Part shown: positions 14,001 to 29,000 of the stretch, in pieces
Layout of the letters: every line of letters starts with the position of its first letter
Position numbering within the stretch: the first letter of the stretch is position 1
NCBI GenBank assembly: GCA_947184155.2
Contig: CAMXCT020003358.1
Location: 147,001-211,000, forward strand
Source: Cladocopium goreaui
Taxonomy: Eukaryota; Sar; Dinophyceae; Suessiales; Symbiodiniaceae
Direction: 5' to 3'
Length of the DNA stretch: 64,000 nucleotides
Notes under the pieces: generated by a model
Databases searched by the model: none
Seen by the model: the letters and a program-made list of their open reading frames with translations, nothing else
What the model was told of the DNA's origin: nothing
Made by a program: the position numbers and the translations under genes

Positions 14001-17000
14001 ACACCACATCATGGCATTTCATACCATATGACATTTCATACAACATCATATTTCATACCACAACATGTGGCATTTCAATCCACATCACATATATAATACA
14101 TATGTTTCATATCATATCAATATCATCTCAAACGCCTTCAGGTCTGAACGCTGAACGGCATCAACCGATGCTGTGGATCAAGCCCACCGGGGTTTGGTGG
14201 CACTTAAGGAGATTATTAATTAATGAAATGGTGGTAAGTATATATCAGTTTTGAAATTGTTGGCACAAAAGCCTTAGCTGTCATGATCAGCTGAATATTG
14301 GTTTAAGTAAGCTAGGACATCTTTAGAGCCAAAGGGCAACCCTATGTACAGTAGATTATACAAAACATTTATACAACCTACACCATTTTACACCCAAGAT
14401 CTCGAGCCATGGCCCTTTTTTCTTCTCCACACCAAAGATCAGGCGCCATCCTGCGCGTGGGAAGTTTCTGATTGATTCTCTTGTGGACTACAAGTTTTGG
14501 TTGTGCCCTGAAATGGTTGTAGTATCTATCAAGCTCTTTGATGAACATCAGCTTTGATTCTTGTCCGAAGCAATTTTATCTCGAAGTTCACCGGCAATTT
14601 GAAGCCATGGTGACTCAAAGGGAGGCCAAGAAGCCCAGGGTGCCCACGGCTGGTCTAGCAAAGGAGTGGGATGATTCCACAGCTGTTAGAGTCTACTTGA
14701 GAGACAACCCGAAAGAGCCCTTGTTTCATGAGAATTTCAAAGTCACTGTGAAGGGAGCGTCATGCCAATATGTCTCTGATATCTTGAAGGCAATCCTATT
14801 TCGATCTAGTGGAATAGAGGGTGTGCCGCAGCCGCCAGTTCGACCTTTGAGGGAACAGATTGCTTTGCTCTACCAGAAGACTTCAAGGACACCAGTAGCA
14901 TCGGAGGTGATTACTGATAGCTGGTATATCAGAAAGTTGCTGACACTTGTCAAGAACAAAGCCGGCAAGCAATTGGTTTCCACAGTTCCTCATCTCAAAA
15001 TTTTGAACACCACAAGTAAGATTTGAACCAATTGCTTTTGAATCCAAGATTCATAATCATGGCAAATCAATTATGAAATGGTTTCCCATCAGATGGCCGG
15101 ACTAAGGTTCAGAACTTCCAGGAGCTGTGTTGCATTCTCAACCCGGATCTTGAGGACGGGGGGGCTCTTTCTCTTTGGGTTAGTTTCCATCATCTTGGCA
15201 ACTTGACTTCCTGACACTTTCATTTTTCGGCTATGCAATATGCTATAATGCAATACTGTTAATGTACCCAAGAACCTTATGATAACTCACCTGGAGCTTC
15301 TGCCTCAGGGGCTTTGTGAAGAGATCAACAGGAAGCAATCGGAGAAACACAGCAGTTCAGAGGCACACCGGATAGCCGACCCTTCCATTGATTCATGGGA
15401 ACACTGAACACTGTTCATTATAAATGAATTCAATTGTTGCATCAATCACTTCAGGCTCTGAATGGAGAGGATGACGATGCGTGGGATGAGGATCAAGATG
15501 GGTCTGATTCAGATGATGATTCGGACAGTTCGCACTCTGACCCTGAAATCACTGATGAGATCAAGGGCAAAGATATCCCGGAACAATTGGTTGAGAAGAA
15601 GGAATCCAAACCAGTTTGCTCTACTAGCTCAGGTTCCGATCCACCTGTGGTGTCCCAGCCCTCTGGTCCTGCAGCTCACTCGGCAGCAGCTTTGGTTTCC
15701 AAAGGCCTGGATTCGGCACATGGTTCTGGCGACTTGTCATTTTATTTGTCATGTGGATCCATTTGGAATCATGTGCAATCATGCATGCAAACATCAGGCA
15801 TGTCATATAAAATCCTCTAAACCAAAAAACAGAGACCCATGCAGGTGAAGTTGGTGGTGGATCACCGAAGTTGGAACCCTCTGATTTGGAACGAATGCAA
15901 GCACGTTTGGCTGAGCCATTGGCTTAGCTCGTTGCAGTTTCATGTGCATCGATCACTACAGATAAAAATATATAGAACGAATACTTCATAATACGTCAAG
16001 GATATTATCGGTATCTATCGGTCTATTCAAGATCAGGTGCATGAATAAATTTGTCAGCTGAAAAGCTTGATCTTGATGATATGCAAACACATTGCCAATG
16101 CCCCCAATGCCATGTAGCCAATTCTTAGTGGCCCATGTCAGGATCCGTGCACGCAAGAGCAACGTGAACCTTGAGATCCGGAAGATGAAGGCAGAGGAGC
16201 CACCTAAGCGGACCAAAGGCCAGCTCTGGGGAGTCATGCAACTCAATCTTTCTTTTCCCCGATGATGCAATTAAACATTATATGATATGTTTCATATTAT
16301 AATGTTTCATATAATATATCATATAAAGTTTCCATTGAATGGTTGTACAATCCTTGCCATCCTACTTTCCATGTATAAGTGGAAATACCAAAAAAAAACA
16401 CGCGCAGGTACTGAACACCTGAAGATCGAGAAACCTGCGGCTGACAACCTCGAAACCCAGCCTATGGATGTGATGAAACTTAGTCCCCCAGAATCTCTTC
16501 CTGCCACATCGTCCCCGGAAGTTCCGACGGAGAAGCTTCGCCAACAGTATCAGCAGGTGGCCAGGTCAGCTGAAACTCCTCCCAGGAGGGAGGAGCATGA
16601 GACTCGATTTGGATTTCAATGATGACATATAGTTTCACCCTCCATTTGGTAAAGAAACATAATCAAAAAAAGCGGACATGCATGAATATCAAATCGATTG
16701 ATGTCTAGCACTGATCTTTGAAGGTCTTTTTTCATAGCCGATCGAGTCCAAAAGTTTACTTCATGTTACTTCATATCATGAATCCTGACGGTCCATGCAT
16801 GCATGGCTCAACCCACTCAGGCCGACCAGCCGGCTGAAACCATTCCCAAGAAGGTCAGGAAGACCAAGTCCAAGTCCAAGGACGTTGTGGAGGATGGGAT
16901 GGGTGGCAAGCTTGACACCAAGGACAACACCAGCAAGGAATTGGGGGATGGTTCAACTGACTTCACCCCTGTAACCCGGGATGAACAACTCCGTTTGAAA

Positions 17001-20000
17001 GGTTCCACCAAGGGCTCCAAGTCACAGAATGGCAGCAAGTCCCAAAAGAAAGGAAAAACACGTGGCAAAGGTAAGGCAGGTAAGGGAAAGAAAAAGGCAC
17101 CAACCAAGGTGGCTGTCGGTCGCAAGAGAAAGGTTTTAAAAGTTGCGGAAGAGAATGCTGATGAAACAAGTGTGAAAAAAACACGGACTAGCCGAAGTCT
17201 TCGAAGTTCAAGTTCCAAGGTTGCAACGACAGAGGAAGTTGCAACATCGGTAGATCAACCTGCAAAGACTAGAAAGGCTAAAGGAGAAGCAGCTGCAGCC
17301 AAAAGCAAGGCAACAAAGGCCAAGCCTGGGCCGAAGGCCAAGGCAAAAGCAAAAACATCTCCCAAGAGCAAAGCATCTCCCAAGAGCAAAGCATCTCCCA
17401 AGAGCAAAGCAGCTCCCAAACCAAAGGCCCGGGGGAGAAGCAAGAAACAACCAGGTGTTGACTTCTTGGAGAGGAACAAGGAATCTCCTTTGTTTGAGGC
17501 TAGCATGGTCAAAGAAATGGAGGACTTCGCCACATACTTTGACGAAAAGCTGGATGTGAAAGGTGATTCTTTCAAAGAAGCCGCCCGTGCTCACGACCCA
17601 GGCTTTACATGGTTCAGGTTGAACATCTACTGGAGCAGGTGCATTTGCGGAGTGACGAACAAGGACACAGGGAAAGATGCGGCCACTTTCAGTTTCAACA
17701 CCTCATCGGCTTGCGATGTTCACAAGATTTCCATCGCTATCTATTGTGCAATTCATGCAGCAACTTTGCAAATGATTGCATTTTTTCAGAAATGTTTAGT
17801 TGTCGATATGTGATTTTTGTGAGGGAAAGTTCATATCATTTCCAGCCTTTTTTTGAAACTTTCCAGCCCACGCCAAGGCAACTGCTTTGGATGAGGAGAT
17901 CCCTGAAGCGACTGATGGCAATTTTATTTCAAAGTTGAAACACAATGCAAGCATTGCTTTGTTTCTTTTGGCAAATGGCGTGTAGGTAGCTTCCAGTCAG
18001 CTATTGCGCTGTGATACATATGAGCGATCATGTGATGTGATGGGGTATATATGTCAGAGCTCTGACCACTGCCCAAAGGCAATTCAACCAAGATTCCTTC
18101 AGGGATGCACTGTTGAATTGGCTCAAACTTTCAAACTTCGTTTTGTTAGCCATGGATTGCAGGGGCAGTGTGAGCCAGCACATATCTTAGCTTTTGAGTG
18201 GAACGGCAATGAAATTTGCCTCGTGCGTGCTGAGACCAAACTTGGCGCTGATCCATCTGCTTGGGAAAATGCTTTCTTTTGGACATCGCGGCATCTCGGT
18301 TCCTTCAAAGATTTAGTGAGGATATCACTGTTTAAATCAATATGATCTTATTTTACCAAAAGGTCACAGGTGGTCAGGTAATATACATGTCTTTCCCACC
18401 GTTCCCACTCCACATGATTCCCAATTCACTGCTCTCCTTTGCAGGCGTTGCCAATGCCACTACCGAGCCTAAGAGGCAACATCTGGAAGGTTCGGGCGAA
18501 GATCACAAAAAAAGATAAACGTCCAGCTGGCTTGATTAGATCATAGTTGCATACTATAATCGATCGATCGATATACAAATATTGGGTTGACATATATTCC
18601 ACTTGGTATCCAGGCGATTGCAACTGCAGTTCGGTTTTGATGGGAGCTGTTTTGGGCAATTTTGGGCACCAACTTGAATTGCAGCCATTAAAGGATCACA
18701 GTATCTGCAGGGGCCCACTGGCTTTTTGCATCGATCAATGGATCTTCCACGTGAGTCCGAAAGTTTGGACAAGCTCTTTTATCAATTGAAATGCTTGAAA
18801 TGCCCAAAGGTCAGAGTCTCAAATCCTTCGATGACATGACATGTGCACATATCTCCAGGCCTAGAGAGTGTTACACCAATCTTTGATTAATACTCAGGTG
18901 TTCGCTTTGATCATTCTGATGGTGCTTTGGGATTCATCTTTACCCGTTGGCGAGGACAGCACGTATCTCTTGAATGTCAGTTGATGAATCGACATTACAA
19001 TGTTTTCAGATTATGTGTTTTGGAGATCACAGGTAGAAAATGGGTTTTGTCATTATATTAATATATATGCCCATGCGTAAAAGATATTGAGTACCCTTTG
19101 TGAAACAATTTGGATTGATTCCCATTAAAAATTAAAAAGCAACTGCCCTTGCCAGGAGCCATACCAGTTCGTGGAGTTCTTTGCTGGAAAGGCAAACCTG
19201 TCGAAGTGCATGAAGGCTAGCGGATACAGAACAGCATCTTTCGACATTTTGTACCAAGAAGGACGTAGTGAAGCACACAACAGCGACTTCATGGATATCA
19301 ATTCGACCAGTGGATTTGCGCAGTTTGACTCAAATCAAAAGGTATTGGTGGATTTCAAAGTTATATTTTTTGGGGTTAACTTGACCATGCATACAATATT
19401 ACAAAGCTATACTGTTATAGGTGGATCAATTTAAGATGGATCGATATAGAGGGGGCATGCGCATGTATCCACAATAGCTTATACAAGTTAATTCCCTATC
19501 GCACTCAGGTTGTGTGTCCACGCTCTGCTATGCTGCAGCCCTGGGGCTTTTCTCGCCTGCTTTGCAATCAAATGCGCCAGCTGGTCGGCCATCAACCAGG
19601 GAACCAGTGGCCGTGCGCCATGCGCCAGCCTGGGCCGTTTGGGATTTCCTAGTGTTGATAGCTCCAACATGATGGCATGTCGGATTCTTGCCAATACGAT
19701 TTTAATTGCCCCTCAAGTGTATAAACAGAGCTTGATAGTGGATTGATTTGGGCTTTTACGGATTACCTTTCAAGATCAATCAAACCTCCAATTGCACACG
19801 ACTTAGGACTATCCTTCTCCTGATGTTGACCACTGCGCTTGGTGGGACGTGGGTGCTGGAACAGCCAGAGAATTCGGTTCTGGAATTCTTTCCACCTTTT
19901 CTGACACTGCTTTCAACCATGTTCTGTGCAAATGGGATGAGAGCTTCAGTGACTAGTTTGAATTGATTGGATGGTTCAGTGACTACTCTAGGCTGCATGG

Positions 20001-23000
20001 TATATAGACCTGTTCTGATTTGAATCCATGCCTTAAGGTAGTTGGACGTGCCAAGTGGTTCATGGAGACCTTTGGTGGCCTTTCACCCAAACCCCACTAT
20101 GCGTGGTCCAACTCGGAAGCTATCTGCGGTTTGAATTCGGGACCGAAAAGGAAGGTTAAAGATGATTCTGAGGGTGATGTCAAAATCAAGACTTGTGAGC
20201 AATACTTGAACAAAGAAGGAAAACAGTGTTACAAAGGGACGAAGCTTCTTCGGAAAACTGAGCATCTTAGATCAATTTAATGTTTGCTCAAATTTGCTCG
20301 TTCTGCACATGCACTTTTTGTTTTGAGAACCCAATTGAAACGATGGCTTTATACTCATCGATCTATCGAGCTTAAGTAAACAAATATTTTATGAATTGTA
20401 CTATATTTTTGTCGCCCATCCCAGGGAGTATCCTATGGGCTTCGGTTGGAAGATGGTCGACTTGTACCGCTCCCTGACAAGCACCAATCGGGGCCTTGCC
20501 ACTCTTCCGGAACCACTGCCAGATGCAATGACCTCATTTCGTGAGATGCCAGATGAGTCTGACTCCCTGATGTTTGCAGATATCCAATCGATTTACAATT
20601 ATCTTCGCCGAAACCGGCACATGAAGATTCCCCAGCATTGGAAGGAACTTGTACCAAAACCAACTTGATTCCACCAAAAAAATCTGGTTTTAACCATTGC
20701 AAATTTACAGTTTTCAAGTGTTTTTTGGGGTACATTGTGATTTTTTTCACGAAAATATCACTTTTGGGAGTTGAAAATTATGGAAATCCTAAAAACCCAT
20801 ATTTATCCCGTATTAACCCGTATTTATCCCGTATTAAACCCGTATTTTCATATCCCCCCAAAGAACCTACTTTTTCACAACCCGTATTTATCCCGTATTA
20901 AACCCGTATTTATCCCGTACTAACCCGTACTAAAAATATGGGTTTTTTGCTCAAGTTCCTGATTCCAATTCATCCGGATTTTTCAATTCGGACGAGGTGA
21001 TTTGCAAGATTCAAGATCCAGAAAATGTTCTGTCATCGCTAGTGCGGGCTGCTTTGATTTGCTACGACTGCATTTGGTGTTTTTTCAAGTCATGTGACCT
21101 ACATCATTGGAACAACACATTTTGTGTCTATATATGATATATAGCATCTTGGCCTATAGGTTGGTTTCACTGTGGCATTGCTGCAACATAGCTTCCTGGT
21201 AGCTATGTCTTCGCAGTCAGTTGTCACGACTTCGAGAGTTTGGAGTTGCCAAACACTTCACGATGGTGTGCAGCAGCTCTTAAATGAAGCTGAACAACTA
21301 CAATGGGAAGAACAAGAACTGGAAAGACAGATTAAGGACAGCATACCGTACTATATACTAGCTTAACTAAATAATAATAATGAGCGCCGCCCCAGGAGAT
21401 CCAGGATCTCAAGATCACCAGTGAGAATGTTCCCCAGCCGGAGTCTACTTCAGTCCCCTGGTTTCAAAGTAAAGTTGGATGATCTTTTGAAAATTAATCC
21501 ACAGCCCGCTGCCAAGGTGCCCAGCATCGAGTCCATGGAAACGTTGCAGGCCTGCATGAACAATGGTTATGGGATATGTGGGGTTCGGATCATTTCCATG
21601 CATGGTTCACACATGCATGCATGCATAGAAGATTTTTAAACACCCACGCATCAATGATACAATAAGATCTTACTGTGGCTATCATATATACGATATGCAT
21701 GTATGAACATCCTATCAGCCCAGGCCACGGAAACTCAACTTGCTGAAGCTCACCATGGGTCTGATGCAAATGGTGACTTGGCGAGCCCTGGACCGGGGAC
21801 ACCCGAGATGTGTCCCCACACACCCCAAGTGGATGGCAATACTACTCCTACAGCAGTGACACCAGTTCAACCCGATGTGGTCAGCCCGGTGAAGACGCAG
21901 AACCCTACAAGCCCAGCAGAATCCAAACCTGCCAAGGAGCTTATTGAATTACTATAAATGACTGGTCACAAAATTGTGTTCAAATGGTTTGGGGATTCTA
22001 TCAAATATTACCCATGCAGTCTGAAGTATTTAACCTGTCCAGGATGAAGCAAAGCCTGAGACTCCTAGACCTCCAGCTACCCCTCAATGCGCCGATGGTG
22101 GCGATTTGTCTGTTGGACCCAAGACCGTCAAGACCCGCAAGGTGCCTCTATGATGTTGTCCATGATTTGACCACCTCAGTCCAGCTATTGCCAGGAGAGG
22201 TTGGAGGAAGCTGCAAAGTCCCAGGTGCGTCGCATGTGCACACTCAAGAAAAAGAAGGTGGCTTTGAATCTGCCCGCGTGGGTGGTTGAAGAGTACCAGA
22301 AGCGTCCCAAAGTTGAAATGGCGAGGTTGCTGATGAATTGCAATTTCGACAAGGCCAGGTGTTTAGGGCCAACCATGTTATATACAATCAATTCGAATTG
22401 AAACTATAAACTATTATATAAACTATAAAATATAACTATGGAAGTCCCCATGCTACCCATCCATCGGCTTCAAAAAATCCCTGCATGCTAACAGGAGAAG
22501 TTCGTCTGCGAGTTGGAGATCATTGTCAAACGGAGCTCTTCGAAGAGCATGACAGTGGAATCCCAGTGGGTGAGCGAGAAAGAGATGAGAGATGAGTTGA
22601 AATGGAGCCAGCACTATGGCTGAAAATTGTTTGGGAAATCATACCAAACTTGGGAAACTATATATATTTTTCTTCACATCTTTAGGACTGGTGGGATTGA
22701 TGGAACATCAACTCTATAATTCATACTAACCATGACCCATTATGCGCTGAGCGCCCTTGCCTAGGCAACGGATCAACGGAGCAAAGAAAGCCTGCGAGGC
22801 CAAGAAAGAAACGCACCTCAGGTGCGCCCTCCACATGCATGGATAATACATGACAAAAAACACATCATGGAAATCTTTCAGAAAACCTTTCATTTCACAC
22901 TTGAAGGCGCAACCAGTACGATGACGTTGAAGAGTTCTATGTTGATATCCGTGAAAAAGGCCAACGTAAGGAGAAGGAGGTACATGAGGAAACCAGAAGA

Positions 23001-26000
23001 AGCAAGGAACAGCTTCAGGCCCATAGTTGTTTTTCAGTTGATTTTGGTTGATCTGATGATACCTGATGTGGGATTAAATTCTTTCAGAAACCTTATATGA
23101 CACGATACAATACTTGGTGACACTCTCAAAGCTACTTCTTGCCAGGAGGCTGACAAGCCCGCCTTGTCTGCAGATGCTTTCAAAGGCTTGGACCGCCTGA
23201 AGGACCGAGAGGCAGCTGACAAAGCGACCTCTACCCCTGGTGCTAATCCTGCCAACCAAGCATTGGAGGCAGGGAACAAGTGGAATCAAAAAACAATTGA
23301 TATCATTTTCATTGGAAATCTTTGCAACACTATTATAAAATCAAGCTTCAATCTTGTCTTTATATGTTAAAATGTTAAAGCCCATCTTAGTTTTCATTGC
23401 TGCATCCACCCGAATTCACACTGCAGATGAAGAGACGGCTTCAGAAATTCATGGACTCCATGGTGCAGAAGTCTGGCAAGTGCCGAGCTCTCATCCGAGA
23501 CATTCGAGATGAGTATAGCAAGAGTGATCTGTTGAGAAGGCTCGAATGATATATAGGTGAAAATCTTGAAGTAAAGTGTGATTGAATTCCCATCCAAAGT
23601 TAACACCATAATCTAATTTCCGGCACCTTGCAGGGAAGCCGACAAGTTGGAAGGCAAGCTTGTTAATCTGGACAAGCAGCACGAAAGCTGTAACAATGTG
23701 ATGGCCAAGGGAGAGGTCAGTGGATATCCACCGGAGTTACTTGAACAAAATATACAGCTAACCTTTGTTAATGCATGTAAATAACATGAAATCAAATAAA
23801 CTAGAAAACACTCTGCTCTTGAGATTCTTGATTTGAGGTTTGCTGGCCAAGCAACAAATGCGATGACTGCTGCCACATATGTGTTGGGAACTTACAACTT
23901 GAAATTGATAGATTGTTTTCTTCAAAAGAGTGGACTGGGAATTTCCATGATAGCTCCCAGCTGTCCCAGGTGTTCTGCTGCCTGCGCCCAAGAAGCGAAG
24001 CTCCGGTCATAGCCTGAGATCATATGACATGATCGCACTGGTGAATTCCAAATCACTACTTCAGGAATGTGAAGAAATATGAAAAGAAGGACACTGAAGA
24101 GAAAAAGCCCAAAAAGGACGAGGAGTCCAAGGTGAAGGATTCTAAGGTGAAGGATCCTAAGGGCAGAAAGGACAAGAAGGGCAAGAAGGATGAGGAGGCT
24201 GAGGCTGAGGATGACCAGCCAAAGCCAAAGCGAGTCCGCAAGCATAAGTGATGGCTTCATAGCTTTTGGGTTCTGTCCGTTTCAGTTGCAAATGCAATCT
24301 GAAATCTTTGGATGGTCACTCTAGAAACTGACCGATGTTGTTTTCACAACTTCAGGAAATACATCCTGTGGGGTTGGGCCCAAATGGAGTCAAACCATTT
24401 TAAAAGGCTAAACTCACAGACAGTGTATCTCATTTAAACAATAATATCACAACCAAAACCATCATCTTATGTTTTTGCAGTGTTCGACCCTATTGGTTCC
24501 CATATGCGGTGAGATGGCAACGCCTCTTAGTCTTAATTTTGATGGCTTTGCCCGTGACATGTTGGGGAAAGATGGCAATCGGCGAAAAAAAACGTTATCC
24601 GCATTCTTGGTGTGAATATATGAATCGATCGACCGATATATAATATACCCCATATGCCTTCACCCATTGATTTCATTCCCACCGGTTTGCATGCCAGGTG
24701 CCGGCAATGCTCTCAAAGCCTTTGTTCGAGACATTGGTGAAGGTGTCCATGCCTCAATGCTTCAATGGTCCCAGCTCTGGGCTCTGGTTGGATTGATCAT
24801 GGGATGAAATGATCATGCCAAGTCTGTGTGTGTGACCGTATCTTTCAGGATCATGGTGAAACAAATGCATAATTCTAAATGTCGGATTGCATGCATGTGT
24901 GAGAATTGTGATCATGGTGCCATAATGTGCCATACATCTTTCGATCTAAAATAAATTGAAACAACCATGCAGTGCTATAGAACCTAGAGCTTTCAGCACT
25001 CGATGGAGCGCAATGGGTGATGAAGCTGCAGAAGAGGAGCTGCTTGATCTTCTAACGTGCCACCGCTCTGACACTGGGCTTTCTATAATGTCGGGGTTTC
25101 TGACACCAAAGATGGTTTTTTAAAACAATCGTTTGCATTCAACTTTCACCATTGATACATTAAGGAGTCTGAGGGGCCTTTTCCATGGAGCTCTTCGGTT
25201 TCCACTCCAACAAATGACAAGGTGACCAAACATGTTAGGGAAACAGTCAGCCCTTTGCCCAGCTGGATGGCATCATTGCCTCCTACTTTGCAGTCCAGCC
25301 CGGGACTCCAGACCATAGCGCTTCAAGCAGCAACCATGGGCTGCATCGAAGTGAAAATCCCCAAAGTTAATTTGATGGCAGGACGTGTTTTGGCTCATTG
25401 CATTGCTGTTATTGAGACTTTGTTCAAGATGTGGGATCCTATGATCTTCAAGCTGGGCTATACGCATGACCCAATCTGGCGTTGGTCAAATGATTTGTAT
25501 GGTTACTGCCAAAGTAGAGAGAAATGGTCCAATATGGTGATCCTTTGGATATCTGACGAACCATTCGCCCCTGCTATGTTGGAAGCTTCTCTGATTGAAA
25601 AATACAAAGGCATCTAGACAGCAATCATGCTTCAATATTTTCATAATTGTTTTGGGCATTTTTGGCATCAAACCTTTCCTCAAAGCTGGGGTGATAGTGG
25701 CGAGCGGCCGGCTCAGGTAAACCGGGCTGCAAAAACATCAGGCTCGGAGGAGACTCGGTGGACACCTCTTGTGGTCCAGGTGAAGGGGCCCACATGTGTT
25801 ATATTGTCTATAGATCTTTCAAATTTAAACCGAAATGATCCGTTTTTTTGCTACAGTGCAAAGTCAGACCGCGCTGTGAGTTTGATTTGCTTATGGCAAG
25901 TCATGTGAGCTAGTGCCTAAAATGGCATGTTTCTGTGTGTCTGTGCACGCACGCTGGGGTTTTATCGAATGAGGGGAAAAGATTGGAAAAGTGGCGTTGC

Positions 26001-29000
26001 TATCACTGTTGGCGCTTCACAGTGGAAAGTACTTTGCATTGCAAGCATTCATTCATGCAGCAGAAATCTTAACAGATCTCAACAGATAAAATGATATCTT
26101 CAGAGTCCATGGTAGGGGTTCCACTGTTCAGCCGCTCCTAGGCCTCCAGCTGCGCATCGGCTATCAGAGCCGCCAAAGGCGTGGTTGAGGACATAGGGGA
26201 ATCATGCGCTGCAAAAAGCAAAGGACTTGTTGACTTGAGCAAATGCTCAGTGTCGCATAGCGAAAGAGATATGGATGTGGTCACTCGGAAGTTCAACCTC
26301 AGGCTTCCAGTGCCCATTACCCACTTAGACAAGATTCCTGGAATGCGGTACACTGGTAGCTTCGATGCCATCTCTTTGCAAGATTGGTGCAAGTTTTTGA
26401 TCAACTACAATGTTTGGCACGTGATGTGCGGTCTCAGGAAAGCAGATCGAAACCGTGAATGTATGATTTTGAGTGAGTTTTGGAAGAGGTACAAAGTTGC
26501 CAATCCAAACGGTGGGCTTTGGGCTGAGTTCCAACAATACAATGTTGACGTTTCTCGTTGCTGCCCCTTGGTGCTGCACGGCGATGAAGGTCGTGGAAGG
26601 AAGAAAGCCCCATTTCTGATCACAGCGTATCATAGTGTTATCGGGTTTGGAACAGCTGCTGCAAATGCGAGTCGCACTCACAGAGCCTACCTTCGCATGC
26701 GCTTGAACTACAGTGAGAACAGCAACATCCACAGAATGTTGACATGTGTGCTCCCGAAGATGAACAAGGATGACCTAGCATTGAAGGCGATTCTGAATTT
26801 CATCACCAACGACTCTTTGCATGTACTCCGGCATGGTGTGGAGAGCGAACATGGAGATCGATACTTCATGGCTGTTCTCAACGTGACGGGAGATTGGGCA
26901 TGGCTTGCAAAATGTGGAAATCTGGCAAGGTCATATTCAAATGTGGAGAAGAGGCCGCGTGGCGTCTCTTCGGTGCCGCGAGGGGTGTGCCATTGGTGCA
27001 AAGCTGGGCAACTCAATGTCCCATTTGAGGACTTCAGACGGAGACCTCTTTGGAAGAGCACTTGCTTCGAGGCAGGTGACAATCCTTTCACATCGGTGCC
27101 AACCCTCTTGCAACTTCCACACGATCCTAACAGACCTGCTTCGTTCTTCATTTACGATTTCTGGCATTCATTTCACTTGGGCCTTGGCAAAACATGGCTT
27201 GCATCAGTTTTGGCTTTGATTTCAGATCGCATGGGTTCCAGCAACATCGAAGGGAGATTTGCAGAATTGACAGATCTGTACTTGCAATGGTGTGACGAGC
27301 AACATGAAACTCCATACCTGACGGCCATCAGCAAGGAAACGATTGGATGGATAGATCGCCAAAAGTATCCCAATGGCTTTTGGTCCAAAGGCCATATCAC
27401 TGTGGCCTTGTTGAGATTTGTGGGACACTGGCTGAGGACGCATTCAAATGAAATTGCTGATTGTCCAATGTTATCACAATGCGGCTTGGCGACGGAACAA
27501 ATCAACGAAGCCATCTCTTCCATGTACCGACAGGATGTTTGGATGAAGAGAGATGTTGCAAATGACATTGGCAACAAGGGACTTTCCTTTGTGGAGACCT
27601 ACGGTCGTTTGGCGCGATATGCCTTTGACAATTCAAAGGCTTTGTGGGCTCTGATGCCGAAGGGGCATGTCGTCCATCACCTATTCAGTGACCTCTTTGA
27701 AGCTGCTGACGAATGGGTGATTAACCCACTGGTATTCGCCGTGCAAATATCAGAAGATTTTGTGGGCAAAAAATCGCGTCTAGCCCGTCGAGTTCATGCG
27801 ACGCAAGTCATCAGACGGGTTTTGGAGCGATCGTTGGTATCATCCCATCAACACTGGACGGATGCAGGATTTTTTCAGGGATGAGGAGAAGAAAAGAGAG
27901 GAAAAGTGCGCGGTGTGATGTGGACATGAGAATCTGATGATTTTACATGGTCACATGAAGAATTGTGAAATTTGAAAAAATCAGCATTTTTGAAGAACCT
28001 GGTTTTGCATGCGAAATATGGGTTTTTTTTAAGAACCTGCTTTTATGCAGGGTTTCGGTTCTTCTGGTATATGCATACATTAACATAAAATATCATAACC
28101 TCCCATTTTTGTTTTTACCGTTTGTGGTAGTTAAGTCTCCGTTTTTGTCTCATTAACATAAAATATCATAACATCCCATTTTTGTTTTTACCGTTTGTGG
28201 TAATTAAGTCTCCGTTTTTGTCTCTGCATGTTGTTGTTTGAAAAACCATCCACCGAAAAGTTCACATGGAACCGCAAACTTGTCTATTTTGGTGTTCAAA
28301 GGAAGTTTACAAGTCAAACTTCCGACAATATGGACAGATGGAAAAGCAGAGGTGGGAAGAGTCAGAGAAGAGAAGAGCAGAAGAGAGAAGATCAGAGAAG
28401 AGAAAGAGTCAGAAGAAAGAAGATGCAGGTGCGCGAAAAGGTAGGAAAGTCGCGAAACTCCTTGTGCTTTTTTTCCAGTGATTTGTGGCTCCGGAGGGTC
28501 GAAAAGTACCTAGGCTCGCTAAAGCGGCGGGCGCGGAGCCATCTGGCCAGATGAGAGATGAAAAGTTGCACGCCGGTGTGGCGCGAAGCACATTTGGAAG
28601 TCAAAACGCACACAACACCTCATGTTCGGACGACTTTTGGAAGTTGAGATCTCGAAAACGTGCACGCTGTTGTGGCGCGAAGCACATTTGGAAGTCAAAA
28701 TGTACACAACACCTCATTTTTGGACGACTTTTGGAAGTTGAGATGTCGAAAACGTGCACGCCGTTGTGGTGCGAAGCACATGTCGAAGTCAAAAGTGCAA
28801 AGAACTGAAGGGTACAGAGCACTTTTGGACGTTTAGATGTCGTTTCGCGTGGCAGGCGCAGGGGATTGTGTACCTTGTCAAAAGTGAGCCAAAACGTGAG
28901 GGTTTGTAGCAGTTTCAACTACAACCACCACTACACTACACTCCACTACACTACACTCACTACATTACACTCACTACATTACAACTACAACTACAACTAC

